From NCBI GenBank assembly GCA_900757615.1, contig CAAEON010000003.1, forward strand, positions 19,085 through 83,084: a stretch of 64,000 nt of DNA, in the 5' to 3' direction. Position numbers and translations under genes: made by a program. This document shows, in pieces, positions 27,098 to 36,116 of the stretch (within the stretch, counting starts at the first letter, position 1; each line of letters begins with the position of its first letter). The DNA is from an uncultured Collinsella sp. (GTDB taxonomy: Bacteria; Actinomycetota; Coriobacteriia; Coriobacteriales; Coriobacteriaceae). The notes below the pieces were generated by a model. It searched no databases. It worked only from the letters and a program-made list of their open reading frames with translations, and was not told where the DNA came from.

Positions 27098-28312
27098 TTA
27101 CCGTGCATTAAAAACGTAGTGGTCCAGGCGGTCGCACGCCTCCCTTACGCGCGAAAGCGGCAGCGCCAGATTCACGCGAATATGGCAGGGTCCGTGGAAC
27201 GGGCGGCCGTCCTGATACCCCACGCCCACGCGCGCCCCCTCGTCGAGCAACCACTGAATATCGCGGCCATGCTCTCGGCACCACTCGGTGCAGTCCAGAA
27301 ACACCATGTACGTGCCCTGCGGACGTGAATAGGACACACCCTCAAAATGCTCGTCCACGTAATCGCAGAAGTACTCGATATTGTCGGCAAGCACCTGGTT
27401 GAGCTCGTCCACCCACTCGCAGCCCTGCGGCTGGTAGGCACCGATAAGCGCATGCATGGAGAGGACGTTCATCTCGTTGTAGTGGGTCTTGTTGGACACG
27501 GCGCACACGTGGTCGCGCAGCGTCTCGTTATAGATGATGTGATAGCTGCCGACCAGACCCGCCAGGTTGAACGTCTTGCTGGGCGCGTAGAGGGCAACCG
27601 TGCGCATGCGGGCATCCTCGCTCACCGACTGCGTCGGGATGTGCTTGTGCCCCGGCAGGATGATATCGGACCAAATCTCGTCCGAGATCACCACGCAATC
27701 GTGCTGGCGATAGATGTCCATGGCGCGCTCGATCTCGTCACGCCCCCATACGCGGCCGCAGGGATTGTGCGGCGAGCAGAATACCGCGGCATGGATGTGG
27801 TTTTGAGCGAGCTTGCACTCCATGTCCTCAAAGTCCATACGCCACACGCCCTGATCGTCGAGCTTAAGCGGGCTGTGGACAATGTGATAGCCCGCGGCCT
27901 CAATGGACTTGGTAAAGCCGATGTAGGTAGGGCTGTGGACCAGCACCGCATCGCCCGGCTGAACATACGCACGCAGCGTCGACACGACACCGCCCAGCAC
28001 ACCGTTTTCGTAGCCGATATGTTCAGGGCGCAGGCCCTCGATGCCATTGCGGCGGCTCTGCCATTCGATGATGCGGTCGAAGTACTCGGCGCGCGGGTTA
28101 AAGTAGCCAAACATGGGATGCTGAGCGCGATGAATGATGTGCTCCTGGACCGTGGGCACCGTGGCAAAATTCATGTCGGCCACCCACATGGGAATGCGGT
28201 CGAAGCCCTCGTCGGGTGCGTTCGGAGCCATACCGGGGATCTCGCCCCAGGAGTCAACGGCGATGGAGTCCATGCCGTGGCGGTCGATAAGCGAGCTAAA
28301 GTCGTATTTCAT
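27098..28312 (-). CDS. MalY/PatB-type PLP aminotransferase (cystathionine beta-lyase like)
   Basis: A 404-aa fold-type I PLP enzyme. It starts MKYDFSSLIDRHGMDSIAVD and has PMWVADMNFATVP near 41-53, the MalY/PatB signature. HNPCGRVW near 188-195 and SDEIWSDI near 216-223 contact PLP, and the lysine is in YAPSKTFNLAG near 253-263. These enzymes cleave cystathionine or related C-S bonds. ATG 28312 is preferred because the protein start matches the family; an open frame to 28381 adds 23 residues. Confidence 0.9.
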   Translation of the reverse strand: MKYDFSSLIDRHGMDSIAVDSWGEIPGMAPNAPDEGFDRIPMWVADMNFATVPTVQEHIIHRAQHPMFGYFNPRAEYFDRIIEWQSRRNGIEGLRPEHIGYENGVLGGVVSTLRAYVQPGDAVLVHSPTYIGFTKSIEAAGYHIVHSPLKLDDQGVWRMDFEDMECKLAQNHIHAAVFCSPHNPCGRVWGRDEIERAMDIYRQHDCVVISDEIWSDIILPGHKHIPTQSVSEDARMRTVALYAPSKTFNLAGLVGSYHIIYNETLRDHVCAVSNKTHYNEMNVLSMHALIGAYQPQGCEWVDELNQVLADNIEYFCDYVDEHFEGVSYSRPQGTYMVFLDCTEWCREHGRDIQWLLDEGARVGVGYQDGRPFHGPCHIRVNLALPLSRVREACDRLDHYVFNAR

Positions 28313-28423
28313 GCTGAGCCCCCGTGCAAAGTGATTGTTTTGGTAGGCGTTATTGTCCACCAGCGTGGGCGGTTTTGGCATGAGGTTTGGCGCTTAATTT
28401 GACGGGCGCGGACGGATGGCCGG

Positions 28424-29170
28424 TTAGTCTTGAGCGTCGTTGACGGCGACTACGGTTAGCTGGGTTTCGTCGACCGTAAACGATATGTCGAGCCCGGCGA
28501 AGGCCAGATGATAGACGCGGTTTGGCTCGTGCTTGCTGCCTGCGCGGCGTGGATCTTGGCGAAGGACTTCGGCCAAGCCGGGGAGCTTTGCGGGCGGGAC
28601 CATGTCTTGCAGCGCTTGCGGGAACTCAACATCGAGCTCTTGCCACGGAGCCTCCTCAATCCAGCCGCCCGTTGCATCCGGGTGGCAGTCCGCAAACGGG
28701 ATGTAGGGCTTGATATCGTAGATGGGCGTGCCGTCACGCAGGTCGGCCCCCAGCACATGGATGATGGGGGCATCGTCGGTGAACTCGACACGATCGAGCT
28801 TGACGCAGGTGAGACCGATGGGATTAGGGCGAAACGGGCTGCGCGTGGCAAAGACGCCCACACGCTCGGCTCCACCCAGGCGCGGCGGACGCACGGTTTT
28901 CGACCATTTTGCGTTGGCGCCAGACCTGTCCTGCGTTTTGGCATCGGCGGCTATGTCCTTAGCCGTGCCGCCGGGCGTACCGTTTTCGAAGCGCCACAGC
29001 AGCCATAGGTGAGAGAAGGAGTCCAGACCCTCAACCGCTGCATTGGAGGCAAATTCCGGCTCAAAGACGATGCGTCCCTGCAGATGGGGTGCCAAAAAGC
29101 TGTTGCGCGGAATGCCGAACTTCTGCGGCAGGTCGGTATGTATGTGTGCAATAGGTTCCATGCCGGTCAT
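28424..29170 (-). CDS. trmO: tRNA (t6A37) N6-methyltransferase TrmO/TsaA
   Basis: A 248-aa protein with IAHIHTDLPQKFGIPRNS at the start, GLDSFSHLWLLWRF and RPPRLGGAERVGVFATRSPFRPNPIGLT in the middle, all hallmarks of the TsaA/TrmO beta-barrel methyltransferase. TrmO adds a methyl group to threonylcarbamoyladenosine at tRNA position 37. Neither possible start (29170 or 29161) has a good ribosome site. Confidence 0.9.
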   Translation of the reverse strand: MTGMEPIAHIHTDLPQKFGIPRNSFLAPHLQGRIVFEPEFASNAAVEGLDSFSHLWLLWRFENGTPGGTAKDIAADAKTQDRSGANAKWSKTVRPPRLGGAERVGVFATRSPFRPNPIGLTCVKLDRVEFTDDAPIIHVLGADLRDGTPIYDIKPYIPFADCHPDATGGWIEEAPWQELDVEFPQALQDMVPPAKLPGLAEVLRQDPRRAGSKHEPNRVYHLAFAGLDISFTVDETQLTVVAVNDAQD

Positions 29171-29242
29171 TGTACGGCATGAAGGTGTGGGGCGTTGCGC
29201 GCAATTCTTCGCCGCAGTCCCCGTCGTGCAACCAACGGTTGC

Positions 29243-29271
29243 TTGGAAGGGCGCCTGCCGCCGCGTATGCT
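29243..29271 (+). promoter_or_regulatory. Promoter of the XRE-TipAS gene
   Basis: TTGGAA (29243-29248), 17-bp spacer, TATGCT (29266-29271). The same hexamers with the same spacing precede the parE-like gene at 46672. Confidence 0.5.
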
Positions 29272-29301
29272 TAAGCCATCAACCAGCAGAAAGGAGCCGC
29301 T

Positions 29302-30129
29302 ATGGCCTTTGCAGAAAAGCTCATTGCCATCCGTCGCGCCCATCACCTTACCCAAGAGCAGCTCGCCGCCAAACTCTTTGTCACGCGCCAAGCCGTCAGC
29401 CGTTGGGAGCGCGACGAGGTCACCCCGGGCATCGACATGATGAAGCTCATTGCCGCCGTAACCGGCGAGCCACTGTCCCACCTGCTCGAAATGCCCGAGC
29501 ATTATTGCCAGAGCTGCGGCATGATACTCACGCCCGACGGCTGCGGCACTGATGCCACGGGCGCCACGACCGACCATTACTGCAAGTGGTGCTACGACCA
29601 CGGCAAGTACACCTACGACACCACCATGGAGGCGATGATCGAGGATTGCGCCCCGCGGCTGGCGCAAAACACCGGCATGTCGCTCGACGAAGCCGTCTCG
29701 CTCATGGGCGCCGTGCTGCCGCAACTGGAGCGCTGGCGCTCCGTGCAGGAAAACGAGGAGCGCTACGGTGCCGAGGCGCGGGCGCGCTATGGCGACGAGG
29801 CTATCGATGCAGCAAACGAAACGTTACTGGACATGGACCCCGAGACATGGAACGACATGAAGGAACTTGAACGCGCTGTTCTGGGCCAGCTTTCGATTGC
29901 CATGGGCATTGGCGACCCAGAGAGCAACGAGGCCCACAAACTTGTCGCAATGCACCGTCGATGGATTGCCCTTAACTGGGGACACGAGCCCCAAGACGAA
30001 GCATACCTGGGCCTCGCCCACGGCTATCTTGCCGATCAGCGCTTTGTTGACCACTACGACAAGCCCTGCGGCACCGGAGCCACGGCGTTTCTGGTCCAGG
30101 CCATCGAGTCGTCGTTGACGCGCGCATAG
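29302..30129 (+). CDS. XRE regulator with zinc ribbon and TipAS-like domain
   Basis: A 275-aa fusion. Residues 1-60 form an XRE helix-turn-helix (RRAHHLTQEQLAAKLFVTRQAVSRWERDEVTPG). A zinc ribbon follows (CQSCGM.. then CKWCYDHGKY, about 69-105). Residues about 150-275 match the TipAS drug-recognition fold (ERYGAEARARYGDEAI, GDPESNEAHKLVAMHRRWI, GLAHGYLADQRF, GTGATAFLVQAI). TipAS domains bind thiopeptides and other ligands in MerR regulators; joining one to XRE and a zinc ribbon is less usual. A glutaredoxin gene follows 51 bp later. Confidence 0.85.
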   Translation: MAFAEKLIAIRRAHHLTQEQLAAKLFVTRQAVSRWERDEVTPGIDMMKLIAAVTGEPLSHLLEMPEHYCQSCGMILTPDGCGTDATGATTDHYCKWCYDHGKYTYDTTMEAMIEDCAPRLAQNTGMSLDEAVSLMGAVLPQLERWRSVQENEERYGAEARARYGDEAIDAANETLLDMDPETWNDMKELERAVLGQLSIAMGIGDPESNEAHKLVAMHRRWIALNWGHEPQDEAYLGLAHGYLADQRFVDHYDKPCGTGATAFLVQAIESSLTRA

Positions 30130-30180
30130 ACCGCGGCTGCTTTGGGTATTTCAATCGAAACCTCAACCGATTGGAGACCC

Positions 30181-30426
30181 ATGGCTACTAATCATGAGCT
30201 CACGCTGTACGTTATGACCGGCTGCCCGTATTGCATAAAAGTCAAACGATTCCTTGCCGATAACGGTGTGACCATCCCCGAGCGCAATATCTCGACCGAC
30301 CCCGAAGCCGAGCAGACGCTCATCGCCGTCGGCGGAAAGCACCAGGTTCCCTGCTTGTTCATCGACGGCAAGCCGCTCTACGAGTCGAGCGACATCATCG
30401 CGTGGGTACAGAAGAACCTGCTCTAG
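30181..30426 (+). CDS. Glutaredoxin-like protein
   Basis: An 81-aa thioredoxin fold. LTLYVMTGCPYCIKVKRFL has the CPYC dithiol; QVPCLFIDG supplies the cis-proline and DGKPLYESSDIIAWV the C-terminal helix. It would reduce disulfides in the cytoplasm. ATG 30181 follows TTGGAGACCC. It may be cotranscribed with the XRE-TipAS gene. Confidence 0.88.
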   Translation: MATNHELTLYVMTGCPYCIKVKRFLADNGVTIPERNISTDPEAEQTLIAVGGKHQVPCLFIDGKPLYESSDIIAWVQKNLL

Positions 30427-30482
30427 CGTGCTATTGCGGTCGGCCGGCCCCAACGCCCCAACCCATACGACCCAAACATGTA

Positions 30483-30529
30483 CGTCAGCATCCAAAGTCG
30501 ACATTTTTCGACATCTTTGAATGCTGACG
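30483..30529. repeat. Stem-loop CGTCAGCATnCAAAG
   Basis: CGTCAGCATCCAAAG (30483-30497) pairs with CTTTGAATGCTGACG (30515-30529) with one mismatch. The loop holds TCGACAT twice. It follows the glutaredoxin gene and may be its terminator or a separate repeat family. Confidence 0.65.
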
Positions 30530-30545
30530 CACAGCTTTTGCAACA

Positions 30546-30601
30546 TAGTCGTTGGGGACGTTCCTGAATGACTAGTCGTTAAAGAACGTCCCCAACGACT
30601 A
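30546..30601. repeat. 18-bp palindromic repeat, GTTGGGGACGTTC type
   Basis: Arms 30546-30563 and 30584-30601 (TAGTCGTTGGGGACGTTC and complement) around a 20-nt loop that contains GAATGACTAGTC. It ends one base before the TAG stop of the Dus gene. Confidence 0.8.
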
Positions 30602-30602
30602 G

Positions 30603-31556
30603 CTAGCCGTGGAAGCGGGCTGTGGGTACGAGTGGCTGCTCGCGAAAGACGCGCTCGACGGCGGCGCGGTATTCGTCGACCTTTTTGGTCTTACGTACGA
30701 GTTTGTGAACGGTAGCGGGGTCGGCGAAAGCGCACTTGGCGTAGAACCACCACTCTTTCATGCGAAAGACCGCGTTACCGCCAATCTCTTCTGCATATGC
30801 CGCAAACAGTGTGTCATGGAAACGATGCAGTTCAGCAGCCGTTGCAGCGGGGCCGCCCTTGACCATGCGAGCCAGCGCGGGATTCGCAAGCAAGCCGCGT
30901 CCCAGCATTACATGGCGCGTGCCGGGATAGGCCTCCACCAGCGCGTCCATATCCTCAAGATCAAAAATGTCGCCGTTGTATGCCACCGGAAACGGCGCGC
31001 GCTCCAGCGTCTCGCCATAAAACTCTTTGCGCGGCGAGCCCGTATAGCGGTCCTTCTGTACGCGTGGATGCACGATCAGCTCTGCCAGCGGCATACGGCA
31101 ATACAGATCGAGCACGCGCTCGTATTCGTCGTCACTCTCCAGCCCCAGCCTGGTCTTTACCGACACCGGCAACGGCGATCGCTCGCACACATCGCTCAAG
31201 AACACCTCGAGCTCGTCGAGATTGCGCAAGAAACCCGAGCCCTTGCCCTTAGCGACAACCGTTCCCGAAGGGCAACCCAGGTTGAGATTGACCTCCCGAT
31301 AGCCCATGTCGGCGAGCACCTGTGCCGCCCACACAAACTCGTCCGCGTTCTTGGACATGAGCTGGGGCACCACGTTGAGCCCTTGGTTGTTAGCCGGATC
31401 GACTTCCTTAAACGCCTTGCCGCCAAAGCGGTTTCCCACCCGCGGCGGCGGCAAAAACGGCGTGTAATAGCAATCGAGCGCACCGAAGCACTCCGCATGC
31501 ACACGACGGAACACATGCCCGGTAATCCCCTCCATAGGGGCCAACGAAAGGATCAT
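30603..31556 (-). CDS. tRNA-dihydrouridine synthase
   Basis: A 317-aa flavoenzyme. LAPMEGITGHVFR opens the FMN-binding barrel, NLNLGCPSGTVVAKGKGSGFL (around 92-112) includes the catalytic cysteine, and ELIVHPRVQKDRYTG and GDIFD.. follow. Dus enzymes reduce uridine to dihydrouridine in the tRNA D-loop. The specific position cannot be assigned. A palindromic repeat abuts the stop codon. Confidence 0.92.
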   Translation of the reverse strand: MILSLAPMEGITGHVFRRVHAECFGALDCYYTPFLPPPRVGNRFGGKAFKEVDPANNQGLNVVPQLMSKNADEFVWAAQVLADMGYREVNLNLGCPSGTVVAKGKGSGFLRNLDELEVFLSDVCERSPLPVSVKTRLGLESDDEYERVLDLYCRMPLAELIVHPRVQKDRYTGSPRKEFYGETLERAPFPVAYNGDIFDLEDMDALVEAYPGTRHVMLGRGLLANPALARMVKGGPAATAAELHRFHDTLFAAYAEEIGGNAVFRMKEWWFYAKCAFADPATVHKLVRKTKKVDEYRAAVERVFREQPLVPTARFHG

Positions 31557-31581
31557 CTACTCTTCTCTCATATCAACGGAC

Positions 31582-31608
31582 GTGACAAAGGAACTGTCCC
31601 TTTGTCGC
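31582..31608. repeat. Imperfect palindrome of the GGGACAGTCCC family
   Basis: GTGACAAAGGAAC and GTCCCTTTGTCGC arms with two mismatches. It starts one base after the stop codon of the ABC/FtsX gene. Confidence 0.7.
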
Positions 31609-31609
31609 A

Positions 31610-34600
31610 TTATTCAGAGCGCAGGGCTTCTACGGGGTCTTTTTTGGATGCACTGCGGGCCGGTAGCAGACCGGCAACGACCGTTAGCAGCACCGAAATC
31701 GCGATGAGCACCAGCGCATCCTGCACGGGCAGGCTCATCAGGTTGGGGACCTGTTTGGCCGCAAGCGCCCATGCATTGACCGGGAAGCTCACGAGCACCA
31801 CGACGACAACGGCAAAGACACCGGCGATGAGGCCCTCGATAAAGGTCTCGGCGTTGAACACGTTTGCCACGTTGCGCTTCGACGCACCGATCGCACGTAG
31901 GATGCCGATCTCCTTCTTGCGCTCCAGTACGCTGATGTACGTGATGATGCCGATCATGATGGAGCTCACCACCAGACTGATACTCACGAATGCGATGAGC
32001 ACCAAGCTGATGGTGTTCACGATGTCGGTCACCGAACCCATGATGATGCCCATGTAGTCGGTGTACGAGATTGCCTGCTCATCGTGGCCGGCGGCTTTGA
32101 CCTGCTTGTTATACGCATCGATGCGATCGAGTACGCGTTCCTTGGCCTCAAAGTCACGTGGGAAAATCTTGACCGAGATGGGGTCCGCCTCGTCCGCATA
32201 GCCCAACGTGGTCAGATTGTTGTCGTAGGTGAGCTTCGACGCCTTGGCATAGCTCATCATGAGCGAACTCAGGTCCTCGGCGTCCATGTTGAAATGGATG
32301 GCACGAGCAAAGGTGCTCGCATCCACGTGCATGGCGCTCGCCAGGTTGGCAAAATTCGAAGACATCTGCGTCACCATCTGGTCCATAAGCCCCGCTGTGC
32401 CCGCCTTGAGCTGGGACGATACCGTCGACGCTATCTGCTCGCTGATTACCTTCATCACCTGATCCATAGCCTGCTGCAGATACGGAGCCAGCTGCTTTTG
32501 CACATAGTCGGTCATCGCCTGTTGCAGGCGCTCGGCCAGGGCATCGCCGCCGAGCGCCTTCAATTGAGCCAGGCATTGCTGGGCTGCGGCATCATTCTCA
32601 AGATACGTCGAGAATGCGGCAGCGAGCTTTGACGCGTCTTTAAGATCTTCGGGCGACAGCGCCTTAAACTGATCAGACTGCAAAAAGCCCTCAAACAGTT
32701 GGTTGGCAAGTATTCCCACCTGCTGCATTTGCTCGGGCGTGAGCTCCAGACCGTCAAAGATGCCCGAGAAATCTGGAGCCGGTGCTTTTGCCATGATGTC
32801 GCTGAAGTCGATGTCCTTGCCAACGTCCGAGAGGTCAATGTCCAACCCGGATAAGTCGATACCAGAAAGGTCCATACCGCCGGCCGCACCCGAGAGTGCA
32901 GACGCATCAAACGAGAACGCGCTCTTGAGCGCCGCCTCGTCCACGCTGAACATGCTGCTCAGATCCACGCCTTGTTTGGCCTCCCCTTGCAGTTCGTCGA
33001 AGGTTTTGCCCGTAAAGACATCCGTCTCGGGGTGAGCAAGCTGCTCCTGCACAATCTGCGAATTTGCGGCGCGTTCCATAAGCTGACGAGTCAGTGCATG
33101 CGTATAGGCAATGCCCGGGGTCAATGCGCTCGCGTTGGCCGTCTCGTTAGGTCGCACCACGCCCACAATGCGCACGTCAATACCGGCGGCAACCTTGGCC
33201 GTCATAAAGTCGGCATCGTCAGACATGTCAGTCCACATGCCGGTCTCTTCGTTTTTGCGATACGCATCGGCCGGCGACAGCACCTTAAACGTGGTAGACA
33301 GCGCATCGTCGTAGGTAAAGTCGGTGCCGGTCTCGGGCGTTTCGACCCCACCGTCAGCCGTCATAGCGCTGTTTACCAGATCGTTGAGCTCGTCGATATC
33401 CAGCGCACCGATGCTGTAGAGCGTATAGTCGCCCACCGTGCCGCGGCTCGAAAGCACCATTACGGCTTCGTTAGCGGACGTAGGCCAATGCCCCGCCACA
33501 ACATCGTACTGGCTGTCGAGCAGGCTCTGGTCGTCGATCATCTCGTTAAAGACCGAGGTTCCCATGGATTCCATGCTCACCGTTGCCGCCGAGCTCGCGC
33601 CTCCGCTCATGGCCTCGGTCATGGCGTTGGGCACCAGCCGAACGGGCTTCTCGTCGCCCTTGCTCAAACGATAGACAACCGGCGTCACGCCGTAGCCATA
33701 CTGGATAGCATTGACCTCTTTGTCGATACCGTCGCCGCCGCCATCAAGCCATGCCTTAAAGCTCGTCATATCGTTAGATTTAACGCTTGCGAACATATCC
33801 TTTACGGCCGTGACCACGGGAATCTTATCGGTTCCCTTAGCCTTTCCGCCGGTAGCGCCATCGGACGAGTCCTCGCCCTTGGACGTATCGTCATCCGTGG
33901 CCCCCTGTCCGCCCATCATGGACGACAGGTCGTAATCTTGTTTGGAAATCGTAAGCGGGTAACTCGAGAGCGTATCCTCCTCGACCTTTTTGATGTAGCC
34001 GTTTACGCCGTTGGACAGCGCCAGAATCGCCGCGATACCGATAATGCCAATCGAGCCCGCAAAGGCCGTCATGGCCGTACGGCCCTTCTTGGTCATAAGG
34101 TTTCGGGCAGAAAGCCCCAGCGCCGTCACAAAGCTCATCGAGGTTTTGCGTGTAGGCTTAGCATCGCGACGCGCGGCCTTGGCAACATCAAAGGGGTCGG
34201 AATCGTCGGTGATCTTGCCGTCCGCCAGGGTAACGATGCGCGTGGCGTACCTGTACGCCAGCTCGGGATTGTGCGTGACCATGATGACCAAACGGTCGCG
34301 CGCAACGTCCTTGAGCAAATCCATGACCTGTACGGATGTCGTCGAGTCCAAGGCGCCGGTCGGCTCGTCAGCCAGCACAATCTCGGGATCATTGATCAAG
34401 GCGCGGGCAATGGCCACGCGCTGCATCTGGCCGCCCGAAAGCTGGCTCGGACGCTTGTTAACGTGCTCGCCCAGACCAACCGCCTCGAGCGCCTTGCGCG
34501 CACGCTGGCGGCGCTCAGCACGCCCTACGCCCGTGAGCGTGAGCGCCAACTCAACGTTTTCCAAAATGGTCTGATGCGGAATGAGGTTGTAGCTCTGGAA

Positions 34601-34864
34601 CACAAAGCCGATGCGGTTGTTGCGATAGGCATCCCAATCGCGATCGCGAAAATCCTTGGTCGAGATGCCGTCGATGAGCAGGTCACCAGAATCAAAGTGA
34701 TCCAGTCCGCCGATAACGTTGAGCATCGTAGTTTTACCCGAACCCGAGGGACCCAGAATGGCCACGAACTCGTTATCGCGAAAAGACAGGCTTACGCTGT
34801 CGAGCGCTACCTGCGTAAACGACTGCGTAACGTACCTTTTGCAAATTCCTTTGAGCTCCAGCAT
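31610..34864 (-). CDS. MacB-like ABC ATPase fused to FtsX-type permease
   Basis: A 1084-aa fusion. The N-terminal ATPase has Walker A GPSGSGKTT (38-46), LSGGQ (142-146) and DEPTGALD (166-173). A first membrane helix near 265-285 is followed by a very large extracytoplasmic part (about 290-900) and three FtsX helices near the C-terminus (about 945-1084). The outside part includes a low-complexity run of short S/L-D-x-S-x-x repeats (MDLSGIDLSGLDIDLSDV). MacB-like proteins drive mechanotransmission, export of peptides or lipoprotein handling. ATG 34864 lies 9 nt after GGAGAGG; an ATG at 34891 is an alternative. Confidence 0.85.
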   Translation of the reverse strand: MLELKGICKRYVTQSFTQVALDSVSLSFRDNEFVAILGPSGSGKTTMLNVIGGLDHFDSGDLLIDGISTKDFRDRDWDAYRNNRIGFVFQSYNLIPHQTILENVELALTLTGVGRAERRQRARKALEAVGLGEHVNKRPSQLSGGQMQRVAIARALINDPEIVLADEPTGALDSTTSVQVMDLLKDVARDRLVIMVTHNPELAYRYATRIVTLADGKITDDSDPFDVAKAARRDAKPTRKTSMSFVTALGLSARNLMTKKGRTAMTAFAGSIGIIGIAAILALSNGVNGYIKKVEEDTLSSYPLTISKQDYDLSSMMGGQGATDDDTSKGEDSSDGATGGKAKGTDKIPVVTAVKDMFASVKSNDMTSFKAWLDGGGDGIDKEVNAIQYGYGVTPVVYRLSKGDEKPVRLVPNAMTEAMSGGASSAATVSMESMGTSVFNEMIDDQSLLDSQYDVVAGHWPTSANEAVMVLSSRGTVGDYTLYSIGALDIDELNDLVNSAMTADGGVETPETGTDFTYDDALSTTFKVLSPADAYRKNEETGMWTDMSDDADFMTAKVAAGIDVRIVGVVRPNETANASALTPGIAYTHALTRQLMERAANSQIVQEQLAHPETDVFTGKTFDELQGEAKQGVDLSSMFSVDEAALKSAFSFDASALSGAAGGMDLSGIDLSGLDIDLSDVGKDIDFSDIMAKAPAPDFSGIFDGLELTPEQMQQVGILANQLFEGFLQSDQFKALSPEDLKDASKLAAAFSTYLENDAAAQQCLAQLKALGGDALAERLQQAMTDYVQKQLAPYLQQAMDQVMKVISEQIASTVSSQLKAGTAGLMDQMVTQMSSNFANLASAMHVDASTFARAIHFNMDAEDLSSLMMSYAKASKLTYDNNLTTLGYADEADPISVKIFPRDFEAKERVLDRIDAYNKQVKAAGHDEQAISYTDYMGIIMGSVTDIVNTISLVLIAFVSISLVVSSIMIGIITYISVLERKKEIGILRAIGASKRNVANVFNAETFIEGLIAGVFAVVVVVLVSFPVNAWALAAKQVPNLMSLPVQDALVLIAISVLLTVVAGLLPARSASKKDPVEALRSE

Positions 34865-35004
34865 GGACGGCAACCTCTCCTGCGCAGGCACCCTGCCCGC
34901 TCTCCCCCGCCGTTCGTATTCGACGCGTTTGTCCTACTCTATCCCCATTTTTCACCGACACCAGTGAGGAATGCAACGAAGCGCGCCAAAAAACGAACGG
35001 GACG

Positions 35005-35034
35005 ACGCCAAAAAAGAGGTCCCGAGCGGGACCT
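35005..35034 (-). terminator. Intrinsic terminator of the TlpA operon
   Basis: AGAGGTCCC (35013-35021) pairs with GGGACCTCT (35026-35034), followed on the minus strand by TTTTTT. Confidence 0.8.
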
Positions 35035-35115
35035 CTATATAGTGGAGCTTATCTTGAAAGGTAGCGGACTACTTCGCACAGCGGCGCACGGTCTTCGCCA
35101 TGCTTTACGCGTTTT

Positions 35116-36087
35116 CTACTGCTCGCTATTCGCAATCGCCTGGTCGATAAGCTTGTCGAGTGCTGCGCGCTGCTCGGCGGAGCTGATGGCTCCCACGATT
35201 GGATCCCCTACGATGTTGCCATTCTGATCGATGACATACGTTGTCGGGAACGAGAACAAATTTGACGTAAACTTACCGGCATCGCTATCCGACTTGAACC
35301 AGATGTTCTTATACGTCACGCCCTTCTTGCTCAGCACGTCCTTGGCATCTGCAATCTCGCCCTTGTTGCCATCGAGCGTAAAGGAATTAACGCCCACGAC
35401 CTGGCCGCCCTTCTCGGCAAGCTCCTTGTTGAGCTTCTCCAGATCGCCCAACTCTCCCACGCACGGCTTGCAGGTGGTAAACCAGAAGTTCATGACGGTG
35501 ACCTTGTTCTTGGAGAACAGCTCGTCGCTGTTCACGTCGTTGCCATCCAGATCTTTGCCCTTAAAGCTGGGGAACTTCGTCTCCTCGCTCGAAGCATTGG
35601 CACCAGCCGTCATGCCAGCGGTCGAAGCGTCGACGCTCTCGCCTGCACTCGGCGTGCTTCCACAGCCGGGAAACTCCTTCTCCAAGCTCTCGAGCTTGTC
35701 CTCGATCTCCTTGATCTGCTGCGCACCGGCCTTGAGCGTCTTAAGCTCATCCGCCGTGAACTCATCCTTGGCGCCGTCGATGGTCTTGAGCAGGAAATCG
35801 CCGTAATTGCTGCCGTCCTCAATCATTGCCGAGTCTTTATTTGCCGCATTGAATACCTTTTCCCACAGCGCGTTATCACTCGAAAGGATATCGTTCTCCT
35901 TTTTCATGAGCTTCGCATACAGCTCGGCGGCCTCGTCGGCATTGGTCGGCTCCTGCGCAGTGAGTTCTGCGATCTTAGGATCGGAGCTCGCAGATTCGCT
36001 CGCATTGCCACCGGGCGCCGAACACGCCACAAGGCACAAGGCCAATACCGGCACCATAAACAGGGCCGCAATCTTAGAAAGCTTCAT
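35116..36087 (-). CDS. TlpA-like thioredoxin-fold lipoprotein
   Basis: A 323-aa lipoprotein (lipobox CLVAC, C22). Residues 40-140 are helical and charged, possibly a spacer. The thioredoxin-like domain begins near 170 and has the redox pair C206/C209 in FWFTTCKPCV, with a cis-proline region FSFPTTYVID later. It probably reduces or exchanges disulfides outside the membrane. It is the last gene after the membrane ferredoxin and CD1871A genes, which may feed it electrons. ATG 36087 lies 7 nt after GGAGGA. Confidence 0.87.
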   Translation of the reverse strand: MKLSKIAALFMVPVLALCLVACSAPGGNASESASSDPKIAELTAQEPTNADEAAELYAKLMKKENDILSSDNALWEKVFNAANKDSAMIEDGSNYGDFLLKTIDGAKDEFTADELKTLKAGAQQIKEIEDKLESLEKEFPGCGSTPSAGESVDASTAGMTAGANASSEETKFPSFKGKDLDGNDVNSDELFSKNKVTVMNFWFTTCKPCVGELGDLEKLNKELAEKGGQVVGVNSFTLDGNKGEIADAKDVLSKKGVTYKNIWFKSDSDAGKFTSNLFSFPTTYVIDQNGNIVGDPIVGAISSAEQRAALDKLIDQAIANSEQ

Positions 36088-36116
36088 GGTCATTCCTCCG
36101 TTTTGTCGAAGCTTGT

